A stretch of DNA of 64,000 bases, taken from positions 753,804-817,803 of the forward strand of contig NZ_DLHM01000005.1 of assembly GCF_002483205.1 (NCBI RefSeq). The letters run 5' to 3'. Shown piece by piece: positions 1 to 9,475 of the stretch (its first letter is position 1; the number at the start of each line of letters is the position of its first letter). The stretch is from Flavihumibacter sp. UBA7668. GTDB taxonomy: Bacteria; Bacteroidota; Bacteroidia; Chitinophagales; Chitinophagaceae. A program made the position numbers and the translations under genes. The notes beneath the pieces were generated by a model. The model was not told the origin of the DNA and did not search any database. It was given only the letters and a program-made list of their open reading frames with translations.

Positions 1-1
1 G

Positions 2-427
2 CATACACCCGATGCTTTGATGAATGTACTGAAAACCATTCGTCAGTTACGCCAGGGTGGAGAGCAACTGATTGCCGTGGTAGGATGTGGTGGTGATCGG
101 GATAAAACAAAACGGCCGGTAATGGGTCAGGTGGCCTGTGAGTTAAGTGATCGCGCCATTTTTACTTCTGATAATCCACGATCAGAAGATCCGGAAGCGA
201 TCCTGAGAGATATGGAAGCCGAATTGAATACGGCAGCGCGTCGAAAGTTTCTTTCCATCGCCGACAGAAGGCAGGCCATTAAAACGGCTTTCAGTATGGC
301 GAAACCGGGAGATATAATTCTGGTAGCTGGAAAGGGGCATGAAAATTATCAGGAAATAAAAGGAGTGAAACACCATTTTGATGATAAGGAGGAAATGGAG
401 AACGTGATAAGGGAGTTAGGGAAATAG
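2..427 (+). CDS. murE: MurE, UDP-MurNAc-L-Ala-D-Glu:meso-DAP ligase (3' part only)
   Basis: This is the C-terminal part of the cytoplasmic ligase that adds the third residue to the peptidoglycan stem peptide. The reading frame is open from base 2, and the family motif HTPDAL lies at the very window edge, upstream of any start codon, so the 5' end is outside the window. The ligand-binding C-terminal domain is visible, including DNPR in a SDNPRSEDP context; DNPR is the established signature for meso-diaminopimelate rather than lysine. A GKGHE motif follows near the end. The next gene, mraY, begins about 155 bases downstream. Position in a dcw cluster and the motifs make the identity firm. Confidence 0.96.
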   Translation, partial: HTPDALMNVLKTIRQLRQGGEQLIAVVGCGGDRDKTKRPVMGQVACELSDRAIFTSDNPRSEDPEAILRDMEAELNTAARRKFLSIADRRQAIKTAFSMAKPGDIILVAGKGHENYQEIKGVKHHFDDKEEMENVIRELGK

Positions 428-480
428 GAGTAGAAAAAACAAACAACAATAGAAAGATATTTTGAGTTCGAATGGGAAGC

Positions 481-508
481 ACTTCCAACTTCCCACTTCC
501 AACTTCCA
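481..508. repeat. Four tandem ACTTCC(A/C) heptamers
   Basis: Four consecutive seven-base units (ACTTCCA, ACTTCCC, ACTTCCA, ACTTCCA) lie in the murE-mraY spacer, 75 bases before the mraY start. The array is read in frame in a 37-codon upstream extension of mraY that has no family similarity, so it is taken as non-coding. Function unknown. Confidence 0.7.
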
Positions 509-582
509 AATTCTTAGGACGGTTACATTCAATCACAGACCAATCGGCTGGACACCGGTTGGTAACCAGTAACAAAACCATC

Positions 583-1857
583 ATGCTGTACCACTTAATT
601 GATTGGTTAAAGGAAATGGACATCCGAATCCCGGGAAGTGCGCTCTTGCAGTTCATCACTTCCCGGGTGTTACTGGCTGTGATTCTGTCACTCGTCATAA
701 CAACGGTGTTTGGAAAAAAACTGATTAACTATTTGCTTAAAAGACAGGTTGGTGAATCTGTGCGGGATCTGGGCCTGGCTGGCGAAGAGCAAAAGAAGGG
801 TACGCCTACAATGGGCGGACTCATCATCATACTGGCGATATTATTACCAACTATTTTGTTGGCTGATCTGAATAAAGCATATGTGCGGTTGATGATTTTT
901 TCAACTATCTGGCTCGGCATCATCGGATTTGTGGATGATTACCTGAAACTGCGAGCCAAAAGAATTGCACAGAAACAGGGTGTGGCATATAAAAAAGGTG
1001 ACAAAGATGGATTGGCAGGCTGGTTTAAAATATTGGGACAGGTTGGATTGGGGCTGATCATCGGATTAACACTTTTATTCAATGAAAACACCAAAGCCTG
1101 GAGAGAATATAAAGGTATACCTGGCGCTGAAGCCAATGTGAAAGTGGTTAAACAACAAACAAAGGACAGGTATTTTGTAGAAGCGAATGAACCAATAACC
1201 ACTATTCCGTTTGTTGCAGGACATGAATTCAACTATGCCAAATTATTGCCGGAAGCATTAAGAGGATTTACATCAGTATTATACGTGGTAATTGTGATTT
1301 TTATTGTTACTGCCGTTTCTAATGGGGCAAATATTACAGATGGGATTGATGGATTGGCAACAGGTGTGAGTGCAATAATTGGAGTTTGTTTGGGTGTATT
1401 TGCTTATGCAAGCGGGAATCTTTTATTGGCGGATTATTTGAACATCATGTATATCCCAAATTTGGGAGAGTTGTCGATTTTTATTGGAGCGATGGTGGGA
1501 GCCTGTGTTGGGTTTCTTTGGTACAATGCTTATCCGGCTCAGGTCTTTATGGGTGATACAGGTAGTCTGACTTTGGGAGGTGTGATTGCAGCGTTGGCTA
1601 TTATTGTTCGTAAAGAATTGCTGATACCAATCTTCTGTGGTGTGTTTCTGGTGGAGAATCTGAGTGTGATGTTACAGGTTAGCTACTTCAAGTATACAAA
1701 GAAAAAATATGGCGAAGGGAGACGGATTTTTTTAATGAGTCCACTTCACCACCATTATCAGAAATTAGGCTATCACGAAAGTAAAATCGTAACACGATTT
1801 TGGATCGTAACTATATTTTGCGTGATCTTCTCTATTGTGACCTTGAAGATCCGCTAA
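583..1857 (+). CDS. mraY: MraY, phospho-N-acetylmuramoyl-pentapeptide transferase
   Basis: Integral membrane enzyme that transfers phospho-MurNAc-pentapeptide from UDP to undecaprenyl phosphate, forming lipid I. The frame is open from 472, but the extra 37 N-terminal residues are encoded by a repeat-bearing spacer and look nothing like the family; the ATG at 583 gives the expected N-terminus (MLYHLIDWL) and 424 residues, a normal Bacteroidota length. Visible hallmarks are GTPTMGG, the Asp-rich FVDDYLK, the NITDGIDGLA motif, the MGDTGSL motif and the C-terminal SPLHHHY segment, set among about ten hydrophobic helices. A roughly 70-residue insertion between helices, around the GIPGAEANVKVV segment, is common in this phylum. 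It sits between murE and murD as expected. Confidence 0.97.
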   Translation: MLYHLIDWLKEMDIRIPGSALLQFITSRVLLAVILSLVITTVFGKKLINYLLKRQVGESVRDLGLAGEEQKKGTPTMGGLIIILAILLPTILLADLNKAYVRLMIFSTIWLGIIGFVDDYLKLRAKRIAQKQGVAYKKGDKDGLAGWFKILGQVGLGLIIGLTLLFNENTKAWREYKGIPGAEANVKVVKQQTKDRYFVEANEPITTIPFVAGHEFNYAKLLPEALRGFTSVLYVVIVIFIVTAVSNGANITDGIDGLATGVSAIIGVCLGVFAYASGNLLLADYLNIMYIPNLGELSIFIGAMVGACVGFLWYNAYPAQVFMGDTGSLTLGGVIAALAIIVRKELLIPIFCGVFLVENLSVMLQVSYFKYTKKKYGEGRRIFLMSPLHHHYQKLGYHESKIVTRFWIVTIFCVIFSIVTLKIR

Positions 1858-1960
1858 AAGAAACGTAGAAAAACCGCCGGCGAGAGAAAGAGTATTTGTG
1901 GTGCAGTAAATCCTATGCGTATGAAAAGCCCCCGATTCGTGGGTTCGAATGAAGCAGATA

Positions 1961-3301
1961 ATGAAGCAGTTTGTAGTCATATTGGGAGCCGGCGAAAGCG
2001 GTGTTGGAGCAGCTATACTTGCCTATAAGGAAGGATATGCCTGTCTGGTTAGCGATGGCGGATCCTTGAAGTTGCCGCATCGCCAAGAGTTGACTAAATA
2101 TGGTATTGAATGGGAGGAAGGACATCACAGTGAAGAGCGTATACTCGAGGCTGATATTGTAGTAAAGAGTCCGGGTATCCCCGAAAAAAATGAGCTGGTA
2201 AAAAAAATCAGGGCGAAGGGTATAGAAGTGATCAGTGAAATTGAATGGGCCTATCGCTTTATAGGAGATGGAAAAGTTATTGCAATAACAGGCAGTAATG
2301 GAAAAACAACCACAACAGCATTGACCTATCATATTTGCCGGCATGCTGGATTGGATTGCGCACTTGTTGGAAATATAGGATACAGTTTTGCGCGGCAGGT
2401 TGCATTGGATCCCAAACCCTGGTACGTTGCAGAGCTAAGTAGTTTTCAATTGGATGATATCCGTAGATTCAAAGCACATGTAGCCGTACTGACCAATATC
2501 ACGGAAGATCATCTTGACCGGTATGAATATAAGTTTATCAATTATGTACGAAGCAAGTTTCGGATACTTTTAAACCAGACAGCATCGGATTATTTTATCT
2601 ATTGTGCAGATGATGAAGTAACGATGCAACATATAAACGATTTTCAACCAGTTTCTAACCCATTACCATTTAGTATGAGAAAAGAATTACTCCAGGGCGC
2701 ATTTATCAGGGAGGAGGAAATGAATGTAGTTACCAAGGAAGAGAAATTTCAGATGAGCATTTACGATTTTGCGCTCAAAGGGAAACATAATCAGTATAAT
2801 ACTATGGCAGCAGGGTTGGCAGCATCCGTTATCGGATTGCGTAAAGATAAGATCAGGGAAGCCATTCAGTCTTTTGAAGCGCTGGAGCATCGGATGGAAC
2901 CGGTGGCAACGGTTCGTGGTGTTGAGTTCATCAATGACAGCAAGGCAACCAATGTAAATAGTACCTGGTATGCATTGGAAAGCATGACCAAACCGGTGAT
3001 CCTGATACTTGGAGGGGTGGATAAAGGAAACGATTATTCGTTACTGTTGGAACTGGTAAAAGAAAAAGTAAAAGCAATCGTGTGCATGGGAACGGATAAT
3101 TTGAAAATTCAGGAAGCTTTTCAGAATTATGTTCCTGTTATGGTGAATACCGGAAGTGCGGCAGAAGCAGTACACTCCGCTTTTCAATTGTCTAACAAGG
3201 GAGATGTGGTGTTGTTAAGTCCGGCTTGTGCAAGTTTTGATCTTTTCAAAAATTACGAAGATCGCGGTAAGCAGTTCAAAGAAGCAGTATTGGGACTGTA
3301 G
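1961..3301 (+). CDS. murD: MurD, UDP-MurNAc-L-Ala:D-Glu ligase
   Basis: Cytoplasmic Mur ligase adding D-glutamate to UDP-MurNAc-L-alanine. The N-terminal UDP-binding Rossmann segment begins GAGESGVG, the central ATP-binding loop is GSNGKTTTT, and the later NDSKATN motif and GGVDKGND segment are typical of MurD. Two in-frame ATGs, at 1949 and 1961, are separated by four codons; 1961 places the glycine-rich loop at the usual distance from the N-terminus, so it is preferred (446 residues). About 100 bases separate it from mraY, with no terminator visible, so it is probably co-transcribed in the dcw operon. Confidence 0.97.
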   Translation: MKQFVVILGAGESGVGAAILAYKEGYACLVSDGGSLKLPHRQELTKYGIEWEEGHHSEERILEADIVVKSPGIPEKNELVKKIRAKGIEVISEIEWAYRFIGDGKVIAITGSNGKTTTTALTYHICRHAGLDCALVGNIGYSFARQVALDPKPWYVAELSSFQLDDIRRFKAHVAVLTNITEDHLDRYEYKFINYVRSKFRILLNQTASDYFIYCADDEVTMQHINDFQPVSNPLPFSMRKELLQGAFIREEEMNVVTKEEKFQMSIYDFALKGKHNQYNTMAAGLAASVIGLRKDKIREAIQSFEALEHRMEPVATVRGVEFINDSKATNVNSTWYALESMTKPVILILGGVDKGNDYSLLLELVKEKVKAIVCMGTDNLKIQEAFQNYVPVMVNTGSAAEAVHSAFQLSNKGDVVLLSPACASFDLFKNYEDRGKQFKEAVLGL

Positions 3302-3344
3302 GAAGAAGGGAATGGGAGATGGCGAAAAAGAAAACAACTAAATA

Positions 3345-4577
3345 ATGAACCAACTACTAAATAAAACGAAAGGCGATAAAGTGATCTGGACACTGGTGGT
3401 GCTCCTGGCGCTGATGTCACTTTTGGTTATTTATAGCTCAACCGGTTCACTGGCCTATAAAATGTATAAAGGTAATACCGAAGTTTATCTGTTTAAACAG
3501 GTTGTGTTTATCTGCATCGGTATTTTTCTGATTTATGTATTTCATCAGGTTAACTATACCATCTATTCAAGGGTTTCCAGAATTTTATTCTGGCTGGTTA
3601 TTCCCCTGCTTATTTATACCTTATTCTTCGGCGTAAGTTACAATGAAGGAAGCCGCTGGATCAGATTACCTATTATCAATCTTACTTTTCAAACATCGGA
3701 TCTGGCGAAGCTTGCACTGTTTATGTATATCAGTCGTTTGCTCAGTAAGAAGCAGGAAGTAATTAAAGATTTCAAACAGGGATTTCTGCCATTGATCATT
3801 CCAATTGGAATCGTGTGTGTGTTGATAGCACCCGCCAACCTCTCCACTGCTTTATTGGTGGGTGCAACCAGTATGTTGCTGTTGTTTATTGGAAGAGCCA
3901 GTATTAAACACCTCGTACTCACGGGTTTGATTGCCATGGTGCCGGTGGCTGTATTAATACTTGCTGCGGTTTGGCAACATAATGCGGGAAATGGCGTTCC
4001 GGCTAAACCGGAAAATCGTTCTCGTTTAACCGCCCGTGTCAGTACCTGGGTAAATCGTGTCGAAACCTTTATGTATGGTTCTGATAAAAAGAATGAAGAC
4101 GATAACTATCAGGTAAACCAGGCAAAAATTGCCATCGCAAAGGGCGGCTGGTTGGGATTGGGACCAGGGAACTCTGAACAGCGGAATTTTTTGCCACATC
4201 CTTACTCGGATTTTATTTTTGCTATTATAATTGAAGAATACGGAATTGCCGGCGGCGCTTTTGTATTGTTTGTATACATGGTATTTCTATTTCGAAGTAT
4301 ACAGTTATTCCGGAAATGCCCCTTTGCCTTCGGTGCCTTTCTTGCATTAGCATTGAGTTTTACCCTGGTTATACAGGCAATGGCCAATATGGCGGTGAAT
4401 GTAAACCTGTTTCCAGTAACCGGAGTTACTCTTCCATTGATAAGTATGGGAGGAAGTTCCTTTTTATTTACCTGTGTGGCAATCGGAATTATTTTGAGTG
4501 TTTCCCGGTTTGTAGAGAAGAACCAGGAAGATGGAAAGGAAGAAGAGGAAGAAGAAAAGGAGGTTGCGAATGGCTAA
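3345..4577 (+). CDS. ftsW: FtsW, SEDS-family peptidoglycan glycosyltransferase of the divisome
   Basis: A polytopic membrane protein of 410 residues with about ten transmembrane segments. Family marks include YSSTGS near the first helix, the EGSRWIRLP segment, a long extracellular loop between the middle helices, and the C-terminal MGGSS region preceded by NMAVNVNLFPVTGVTLPL. SEDS proteins polymerise lipid II glycan; placement between murD and murG in the dcw cluster points to FtsW rather than RodA. The acidic and basic C-terminal tail (EEEEEEKEVANG) overlaps the murG start by eight bases, suggesting translational coupling. Confidence 0.96.
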   Translation: MNQLLNKTKGDKVIWTLVVLLALMSLLVIYSSTGSLAYKMYKGNTEVYLFKQVVFICIGIFLIYVFHQVNYTIYSRVSRILFWLVIPLLIYTLFFGVSYNEGSRWIRLPIINLTFQTSDLAKLALFMYISRLLSKKQEVIKDFKQGFLPLIIPIGIVCVLIAPANLSTALLVGATSMLLLFIGRASIKHLVLTGLIAMVPVAVLILAAVWQHNAGNGVPAKPENRSRLTARVSTWVNRVETFMYGSDKKNEDDNYQVNQAKIAIAKGGWLGLGPGNSEQRNFLPHPYSDFIFAIIIEEYGIAGGAFVLFVYMVFLFRSIQLFRKCPFAFGAFLALALSFTLVIQAMANMAVNVNLFPVTGVTLPLISMGGSSFLFTCVAIGIILSVSRFVEKNQEDGKEEEEEEKEVANG

Positions 4578-5652
4578 GCGGATCGTCATAGCAGGAGGGG
4601 GAACAGGGGGACATATTTTTCCCGCCATCGCTATTGCCAATGCGATGAAAAAACTGGATCCGGCTACGGAAATCCTTTTTGTTGGCGCAAAAGGGAAAAT
4701 GGAAATGGAGAAAGTACCACAGGCAGGATATAAAATTGAAGGATTGGATATCGCTGGGTTAAATCGCAGTTCGGTTCTTAAAAATCTGTCTCTGCCTTTT
4801 AAGCTAATACGTAGTTTTTTTCAGGTTAGAAAAATCTTTTCTGAGTTTAAACCCGATGCGGCAATAGGTGTGGGTGGTTATTCCAGTTTTCCGGTTTTGA
4901 AATTTGCCCAGCAGAAAGGAATACCAACCTATCTGCATGAAGCCAATTCTTTCGCAGGAAAATCAAATCAGCTGCTTGGTAAAAACGCTCGTACCATTTT
5001 CGTTGCCACTTCAGGGATGGAATCATTTTTTCCAGCCAATAAAATTGTGGTGAGTGGAAATCCGGTACGATCCACCATTGTAAACAGCCGGCTGGCAAGA
5101 GAAGAAGCCATCCGTTTTTTTGGATTGGATCCATCACAGCCGGTTGTATTGTCGGTGGGAGGGAGTCTGGGTGCAAAAAGTATTAATGAAGCTATTGCAG
5201 GCGGACTCGAAACGCTAAACGCAGCAGGAGTTCAGCTGATTTGGCAAACAGGAAAATCGTATTTGTCAACTGCTCAAACGATAGCGGATAACCGAAAAGG
5301 AATTTGGGTGAATGATTTTATTAAAGAAATGGAATATGCGTATGCGGCAGCCGATGTAATTGTGTCAAGAGCTGGTGCGATGAGTATCGCAGAAATTTGT
5401 GTTGTTCAGAAACCTGCCATACTGGTTCCTTATCCATTTGCTGCAGAAGATCATCAGACGGTTAATGCACAGTTCCTGGTGAAAGCCGGAGCAGGAGAAA
5501 TGGTGAGAGACCAGGAAGCGGGCAGTCGCTTGATTCCAGAGTTAATGGATTTGGTGCGTGATAAGGATAAGCGTTCTTCCATATCAGGGAAATTGGGCGC
5601 ATTGGCTATCCGGAATGCAGATGAATTAATTGCTAAATATATAGTACAATAA
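4570..5652 (+). CDS. murG: MurG, lipid I:UDP-GlcNAc N-acetylglucosaminyltransferase
   Basis: Peripheral membrane GT-B glycosyltransferase that converts lipid I to lipid II on the cytoplasmic face. The N-terminal diphosphate-binding loop GGGTGGHIFPA and the C-terminal UDP-GlcNAc-binding segment (SRAGAMSIAE, with the following LVPYPFAAEDHQ) are clear. An in-frame ATG at 4531 would add a very basic 13-residue stretch that is also ftsW coding sequence; the ATG at 4570 puts the GGGTGGH loop at the normal position and gives 360 residues. It overlaps the end of ftsW by eight bases and is followed two bases later by murC. Confidence 0.97.
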   Translation: MAKRIVIAGGGTGGHIFPAIAIANAMKKLDPATEILFVGAKGKMEMEKVPQAGYKIEGLDIAGLNRSSVLKNLSLPFKLIRSFFQVRKIFSEFKPDAAIGVGGYSSFPVLKFAQQKGIPTYLHEANSFAGKSNQLLGKNARTIFVATSGMESFFPANKIVVSGNPVRSTIVNSRLAREEAIRFFGLDPSQPVVLSVGGSLGAKSINEAIAGGLETLNAAGVQLIWQTGKSYLSTAQTIADNRKGIWVNDFIKEMEYAYAAADVIVSRAGAMSIAEICVVQKPAILVPYPFAAEDHQTVNAQFLVKAGAGEMVRDQEAGSRLIPELMDLVRDKDKRSSISGKLGALAIRNADELIAKYIVQ

Positions 5653-5654
5653 AC

Positions 5655-7040
5655 TTGCTATCAGTAAAAGACATACAAACAGTATATTTTATCGGTATTG
5701 GCGGAATCGGTATGAGCGCCCTTGCCCGTTATTTTAATGCCCTGGGCAAAACGGTCAGTGGCTATGACAAAACCCCTACACCCTTAACCAGTCAGCTCGA
5801 ATCGGAAGGTATCCTGATTCATTTTGAAGAGAATCTGAACCTTATTCCGGCAAACCCCGATCTCGTCGTATATACACCGGCGGTTCCGGTGCAACATTTG
5901 GAACTGGTATATTTTCAGCAAAAAGAAATTCCAGTTCTGAAAAGAAGTGAGGTGCTGGGCATTATCAGTAATAGTTCCTTCAATATCTGTATCGGGGGAA
6001 CCCACGGTAAAACCACCACGACTACAATGACAGCCCATCTGCTGCGCCACAGTGGATTCGGATGTAATGCTTTTCTGGGTGGGATCAGCGTGAATTATAA
6101 TACAAATTTCTGGAGCGATCCACGGAATGTGGCAGTGATTGAAGCCGATGAATACGACCGAAGTTTCTTGCGCCTTCATCCGGATATTGCTGTAATCAGT
6201 TCAATGGATCCGGATCATTTGGATATTTACGGAACCGAAGAAAAGCTGCAGGAAGCCTTTATTGCTTTCAGTCAGCGATTGAAGCCAGAAGGCATGTTAT
6301 TCAGTAAGTATGGATTGCCCAAAGAAAATGAACTGAAAGCCAACAAACAGTTTACCTATAGTGTGCTTAATCAATCGGCAGATGTTTTTGCCGAAAATAT
6401 TATCATGAAAGACGGCAGTTATACATTTTCTGTTTCATTGCCGGAAAAAAGAATTGATGGTATTCAGTTGAATATGGGAGGTCTGCATAATGTGGAGAAT
6501 GCACTGGTATCAATTGCTATAGCCGATCAGTTGGGTATTGATTCCGAAAAAATAAAAGCGGCTGTTGCTTCATTCAAGGGTGTTAAAAGAAGATTTGAAT
6601 ATATTATCAAAACTTCTCGCATGGTCTTTGTAGATGATTATGCACATCATCCCGAAGAATTAAGAGCCTTGATAAATGGAGCGAAAGCCTTGTTTCCGGA
6701 TCGCAGAACTACGGTGCTTTTTCAACCACATTTATTTTCAAGAACCAATGATTTGTATGAAAGTTTTGCGCAGGCTTTGAGTCTTGCTGATCAGGTAATT
6801 TTGCTGCCAATTTATCCCGCAAGAGAATTACCTATGGAAGGTGTCACCAGTTCTTTGATAGCAGAGCAGATGGAGAATGGCAACGTACTGCTGTTGGAAA
6901 AACAGGAATTGAACAATTATTTGAATGATATATGGAAGGCAGGCAGTGATCAACCGGAATTGTTTATAACTGCAGGAGCTGGAGATATTGATGCATTGGT
7001 TCAACCAATTGCAAAAATTTTGGAAAGATATGCCGGATAA
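5655..7040 (+). CDS. murC: MurC, UDP-MurNAc:L-alanine ligase
   Basis: First Mur ligase, adding L-alanine to UDP-MurNAc. The N-terminus carries FIGIGGIGMSALA, the ATP loop is GGTHGKTTTT, and later motifs include EADEYDRSF and the DDYAHHPEE segment. No ATG lies at the N-terminus: the frame starts with TTG at 5655, two bases after the murG stop, and the first ATG would fall inside the conserved glycine-rich loop. The TTG start with close coupling to murG is therefore the best reading (461 residues). Its last bases overlap ftsQ. Confidence 0.96.
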   Translation: MLSVKDIQTVYFIGIGGIGMSALARYFNALGKTVSGYDKTPTPLTSQLESEGILIHFEENLNLIPANPDLVVYTPAVPVQHLELVYFQQKEIPVLKRSEVLGIISNSSFNICIGGTHGKTTTTTMTAHLLRHSGFGCNAFLGGISVNYNTNFWSDPRNVAVIEADEYDRSFLRLHPDIAVISSMDPDHLDIYGTEEKLQEAFIAFSQRLKPEGMLFSKYGLPKENELKANKQFTYSVLNQSADVFAENIIMKDGSYTFSVSLPEKRIDGIQLNMGGLHNVENALVSIAIADQLGIDSEKIKAAVASFKGVKRRFEYIIKTSRMVFVDDYAHHPEELRALINGAKALFPDRRTTVLFQPHLFSRTNDLYESFAQALSLADQVILLPIYPARELPMEGVTSSLIAEQMENGNVLLLEKQELNNYLNDIWKAGSDQPELFITAGAGDIDALVQPIAKILERYAG

Positions 7041-7977
7041 AAAAATCAGTATACGCAAAGTGATGGTTGCCCTCGGCTGGATGCTGGTGGGAACGACCCT
7101 GCTTGTGGTATTGATTGCGGCGATCAATAAAACGAACGATGCCAATTGTACGGCCATCAATATAGAAATTAAAGGATCGGGAGATTATCGGTTTATTGAT
7201 CAATCCGATTTGCTCACCATAATTGGTGCGAAATCAAAGAAATCCTTCAATGGAAAGGCGATGAAATCGATTGATTTAAGAGCGCTGGAAAGCAGGATTC
7301 GTAAAAATCTGTGGGTAAGGGAAGCGGAGCTTTTTTTTAATTCCGATCGGGAACTGGAGATTCTGGTGAAGGAAAGAACACCAGTTGCCAGAATATTTAC
7401 CGCAAATGGAGCATCCTGGTACTTGGATACAGCCGGAGCTTATTTGCCCATCGTGATTGGAAAGCCACCCGTTAAATTACCGGTATTCACCGGTATGCCG
7501 GAAAAATTATTGAAAAAAAGGAGCGGAGATAGCATTCTCCTTATTAGGGTGCTGAATATTGTTGAACAGTTGAAGGAAGATCCTTTTTGGAATGCACAGG
7601 TTGTACAGTTGGTGTATACACCCGAGAAAACGATTGAGCTGATTCCATTGGTGGGAACTCATCGGATACTGTTTGGAGATGGTTCCAACGCATCTGCAAA
7701 GTTCCGTCGATTGAAAATATTCTATGAAGAAGTACTGATGAAAACAGGCTTTGATTATTACTCGACCATTGATGTTGGTTTTGCCGGGCAGGTGGTCGGA
7801 ACCAGAGAAGGTGGAATATCCACATCCGTGGATAAAAATAAACTGCCTTACAGCCTTACTGCATCACCTTTACAGGTTAATAATCCAATATCCTCCGAAA
7901 CAGCTACCGTTTCCCATCCATCTCCTGTGTCAACTACTTCCAGACGCCAACCAAAAGCGGTCATGCGAAGGCAATAA
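7030..7977 (+). CDS. ftsQ: FtsQ/DivIB-type cell division protein
   Basis: A bitopic divisome protein with a short basic cytoplasmic tail, one transmembrane helix (about residues 10-32, rich in V, L and G) and a periplasmic region that begins with a POTRA-like domain (about residues 40-110). Sequence similarity in this family is weak, so the call relies on size, topology and position between murC and ftsA. Earlier starts at 6988 (TTG) and 6991 (ATG) are possible, but they overlap murC by about 50 bases; the ATG at 7030 overlaps by 11 and gives the usual short N-terminal tail (315 residues). The C-terminal Ser/Thr/Pro-rich tail looks disordered. Confidence 0.88.
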   Translation: MPDKKISIRKVMVALGWMLVGTTLLVVLIAAINKTNDANCTAINIEIKGSGDYRFIDQSDLLTIIGAKSKKSFNGKAMKSIDLRALESRIRKNLWVREAELFFNSDRELEILVKERTPVARIFTANGASWYLDTAGAYLPIVIGKPPVKLPVFTGMPEKLLKKRSGDSILLIRVLNIVEQLKEDPFWNAQVVQLVYTPEKTIELIPLVGTHRILFGDGSNASAKFRRLKIFYEEVLMKTGFDYYSTIDVGFAGQVVGTREGGISTSVDKNKLPYSLTASPLQVNNPISSETATVSHPSPVSTTSRRQPKAVMRRQ

Positions 7978-8008
7978 AAAGTTTCGAAACAACTAAAAAT
8001 AAGATAGA

Positions 8009-9403
8009 ATGAAGAACGAACAACCCATTATTGTTGGACTCGATATTGGTACAACCAAGATTGCTGCCATTGCGGGTCGCAAGAACGAGTTTGGCAAACT
8101 GGAGATTCTGGGTTTCGGTCGGGCGAACAGCAACGGGGTGAAACATGGCCAGGTTTTGAATATTGATGAAACAATTAAAGCCATTGCTGCTGCGCTGGAG
8201 AACTGCTATGCATCCAATCCGGATTTGCAGATCAATGAAGTGTATGTAGGGATTGCAGGCCACCATATCAAGAGCCTTCAAACCAGGGGTGATATTGTTC
8301 GTCAGACAAACGATGAAGAAATTTCTCAGCGTGAAATAGATCAGCTGATTGCAGATCAGTACAAAACCTATATTCCTGCCGGTGATCAAATCATTGATGT
8401 GATTCCACAGGAGTTTACAGTAGACAATTTTCAGAATATTCCCAATCCGATCGGTTACGGCGGAGTGAAGGTGGGCGCCAACTTCCATATCATTACAGGT
8501 GATAAAAACGCCATCCGTAATATTAACCGGGCGGTTGAAAAAAGTGGGTTACACACCAAAGACCTGGTATTGCAACCCCTGGCATCGGCAGCAGCAGTAA
8601 TGGGCCAGGAAGATATTGAAGCTGGCGTGGCCATCGTGGATATCGGAGGCGGCACAACTGATCTGGCTGTTTTTTATGAAGGCATTCTGAAGCATACTGC
8701 GGTTATTCCTTTTGGTGGTGAAAATATCACCAATGATATCAAAACCGGATTGGGGGTATTAAAAACCCAGGCCGAGCAGATGAAAGTACAGTTTGGATCT
8801 GCCCTTGCCAATGAAGCAAAAGCGAATGCATTCATAACAATTCCGGGTATGCGCGGACTTCCTCCCAAGGAAATAAGTGTAAAAAATCTGGCCAATATTA
8901 TCCAGGCAAGGATGAGTGAGATCATGGATTTTGTAACCTATCACCTGAAACAGGTGGGAATGGACAGCCGGATGCTAAATGGTGGAATTGTATTGACCGG
9001 TGGTGGTTCGCAATTGAAACACCTGATACAACTCACTGAGTATGTAACAGGTTTAAATGCAAGAATAGGTTTTCCGAATGAACATCTGTCGCCCAATCAT
9101 ACTGATGAACTGACCAAGCCCATGTATTCAACCTGCATCGGTTTGATTCTGAAAGGTTACGACGATTATGAACGCAATCGTAAACTTTTCACCAAGCAGT
9201 TTAAGATGGTGGAAATTCCTAAAGAACTGAAAAAAGAAATTCAGCAGCCGGAAGTGCAGGATACGCTTGCATCGGAAGATAAAGAAGGTCCTGTTGAAGT
9301 AAGTACCCGTACGAGAGAACTGGGTGGAATTAACAGGTTCTGGAGTAAGTTCAAAGACAATCTGATCGATCTGTTTAAAGAGGAAGACGACAAGAATTTT
9401 TAA
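8009..9403 (+). CDS. ftsA: FtsA, actin-like divisome protein
   Basis: Actin-fold ATPase that tethers FtsZ to the membrane and recruits divisome proteins. Phosphate-1 motif GLDIGTTKIAAIAG is at the N-terminus, phosphate-2 IVDIGGGTTD near residue 210, and the adenosine motif GGIVLTGGGSQL near residue 325. The protein has 464 residues, with a charged linker after residue 390 and a C-terminal stretch (FWSKFKDNLIDLFKEE) that can form the amphipathic membrane-targeting helix expected in FtsA. A 31-base spacer separates it from ftsQ and a 72-base spacer from ftsZ. Confidence 0.97.
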   Translation: MKNEQPIIVGLDIGTTKIAAIAGRKNEFGKLEILGFGRANSNGVKHGQVLNIDETIKAIAAALENCYASNPDLQINEVYVGIAGHHIKSLQTRGDIVRQTNDEEISQREIDQLIADQYKTYIPAGDQIIDVIPQEFTVDNFQNIPNPIGYGGVKVGANFHIITGDKNAIRNINRAVEKSGLHTKDLVLQPLASAAAVMGQEDIEAGVAIVDIGGGTTDLAVFYEGILKHTAVIPFGGENITNDIKTGLGVLKTQAEQMKVQFGSALANEAKANAFITIPGMRGLPPKEISVKNLANIIQARMSEIMDFVTYHLKQVGMDSRMLNGGIVLTGGGSQLKHLIQLTEYVTGLNARIGFPNEHLSPNHTDELTKPMYSTCIGLILKGYDDYERNRKLFTKQFKMVEIPKELKKEIQQPEVQDTLASEDKEGPVEVSTRTRELGGINRFWSKFKDNLIDLFKEEDDKNF

Positions 9404-9475
9404 TAGATATCGCACTAACCCATACATTCTATAACAAACCAGCTGGCAACAGCGGAAGCAAAACAAATTCGTGAT

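Noticed and set aside
472..582. 37-codon N-terminal extension of mraY
   Set aside because: It contains the heptamer repeat and shows no similarity to the MraY N-terminus; the ATG at 583 fits the family.
1930..1950. GGGTTCGAAT near murD, resembling a tRNA T-arm
   Set aside because: There is no acceptor, D-arm or anticodon-arm sequence around it, so it is not a tRNA or a clear remnant.
7981..7990. Ten-base palindrome GTTTCGAAAC between ftsQ and ftsA
   Set aside because: Perfect but short; palindromes of this size are expected by chance, and no promoter context is visible.
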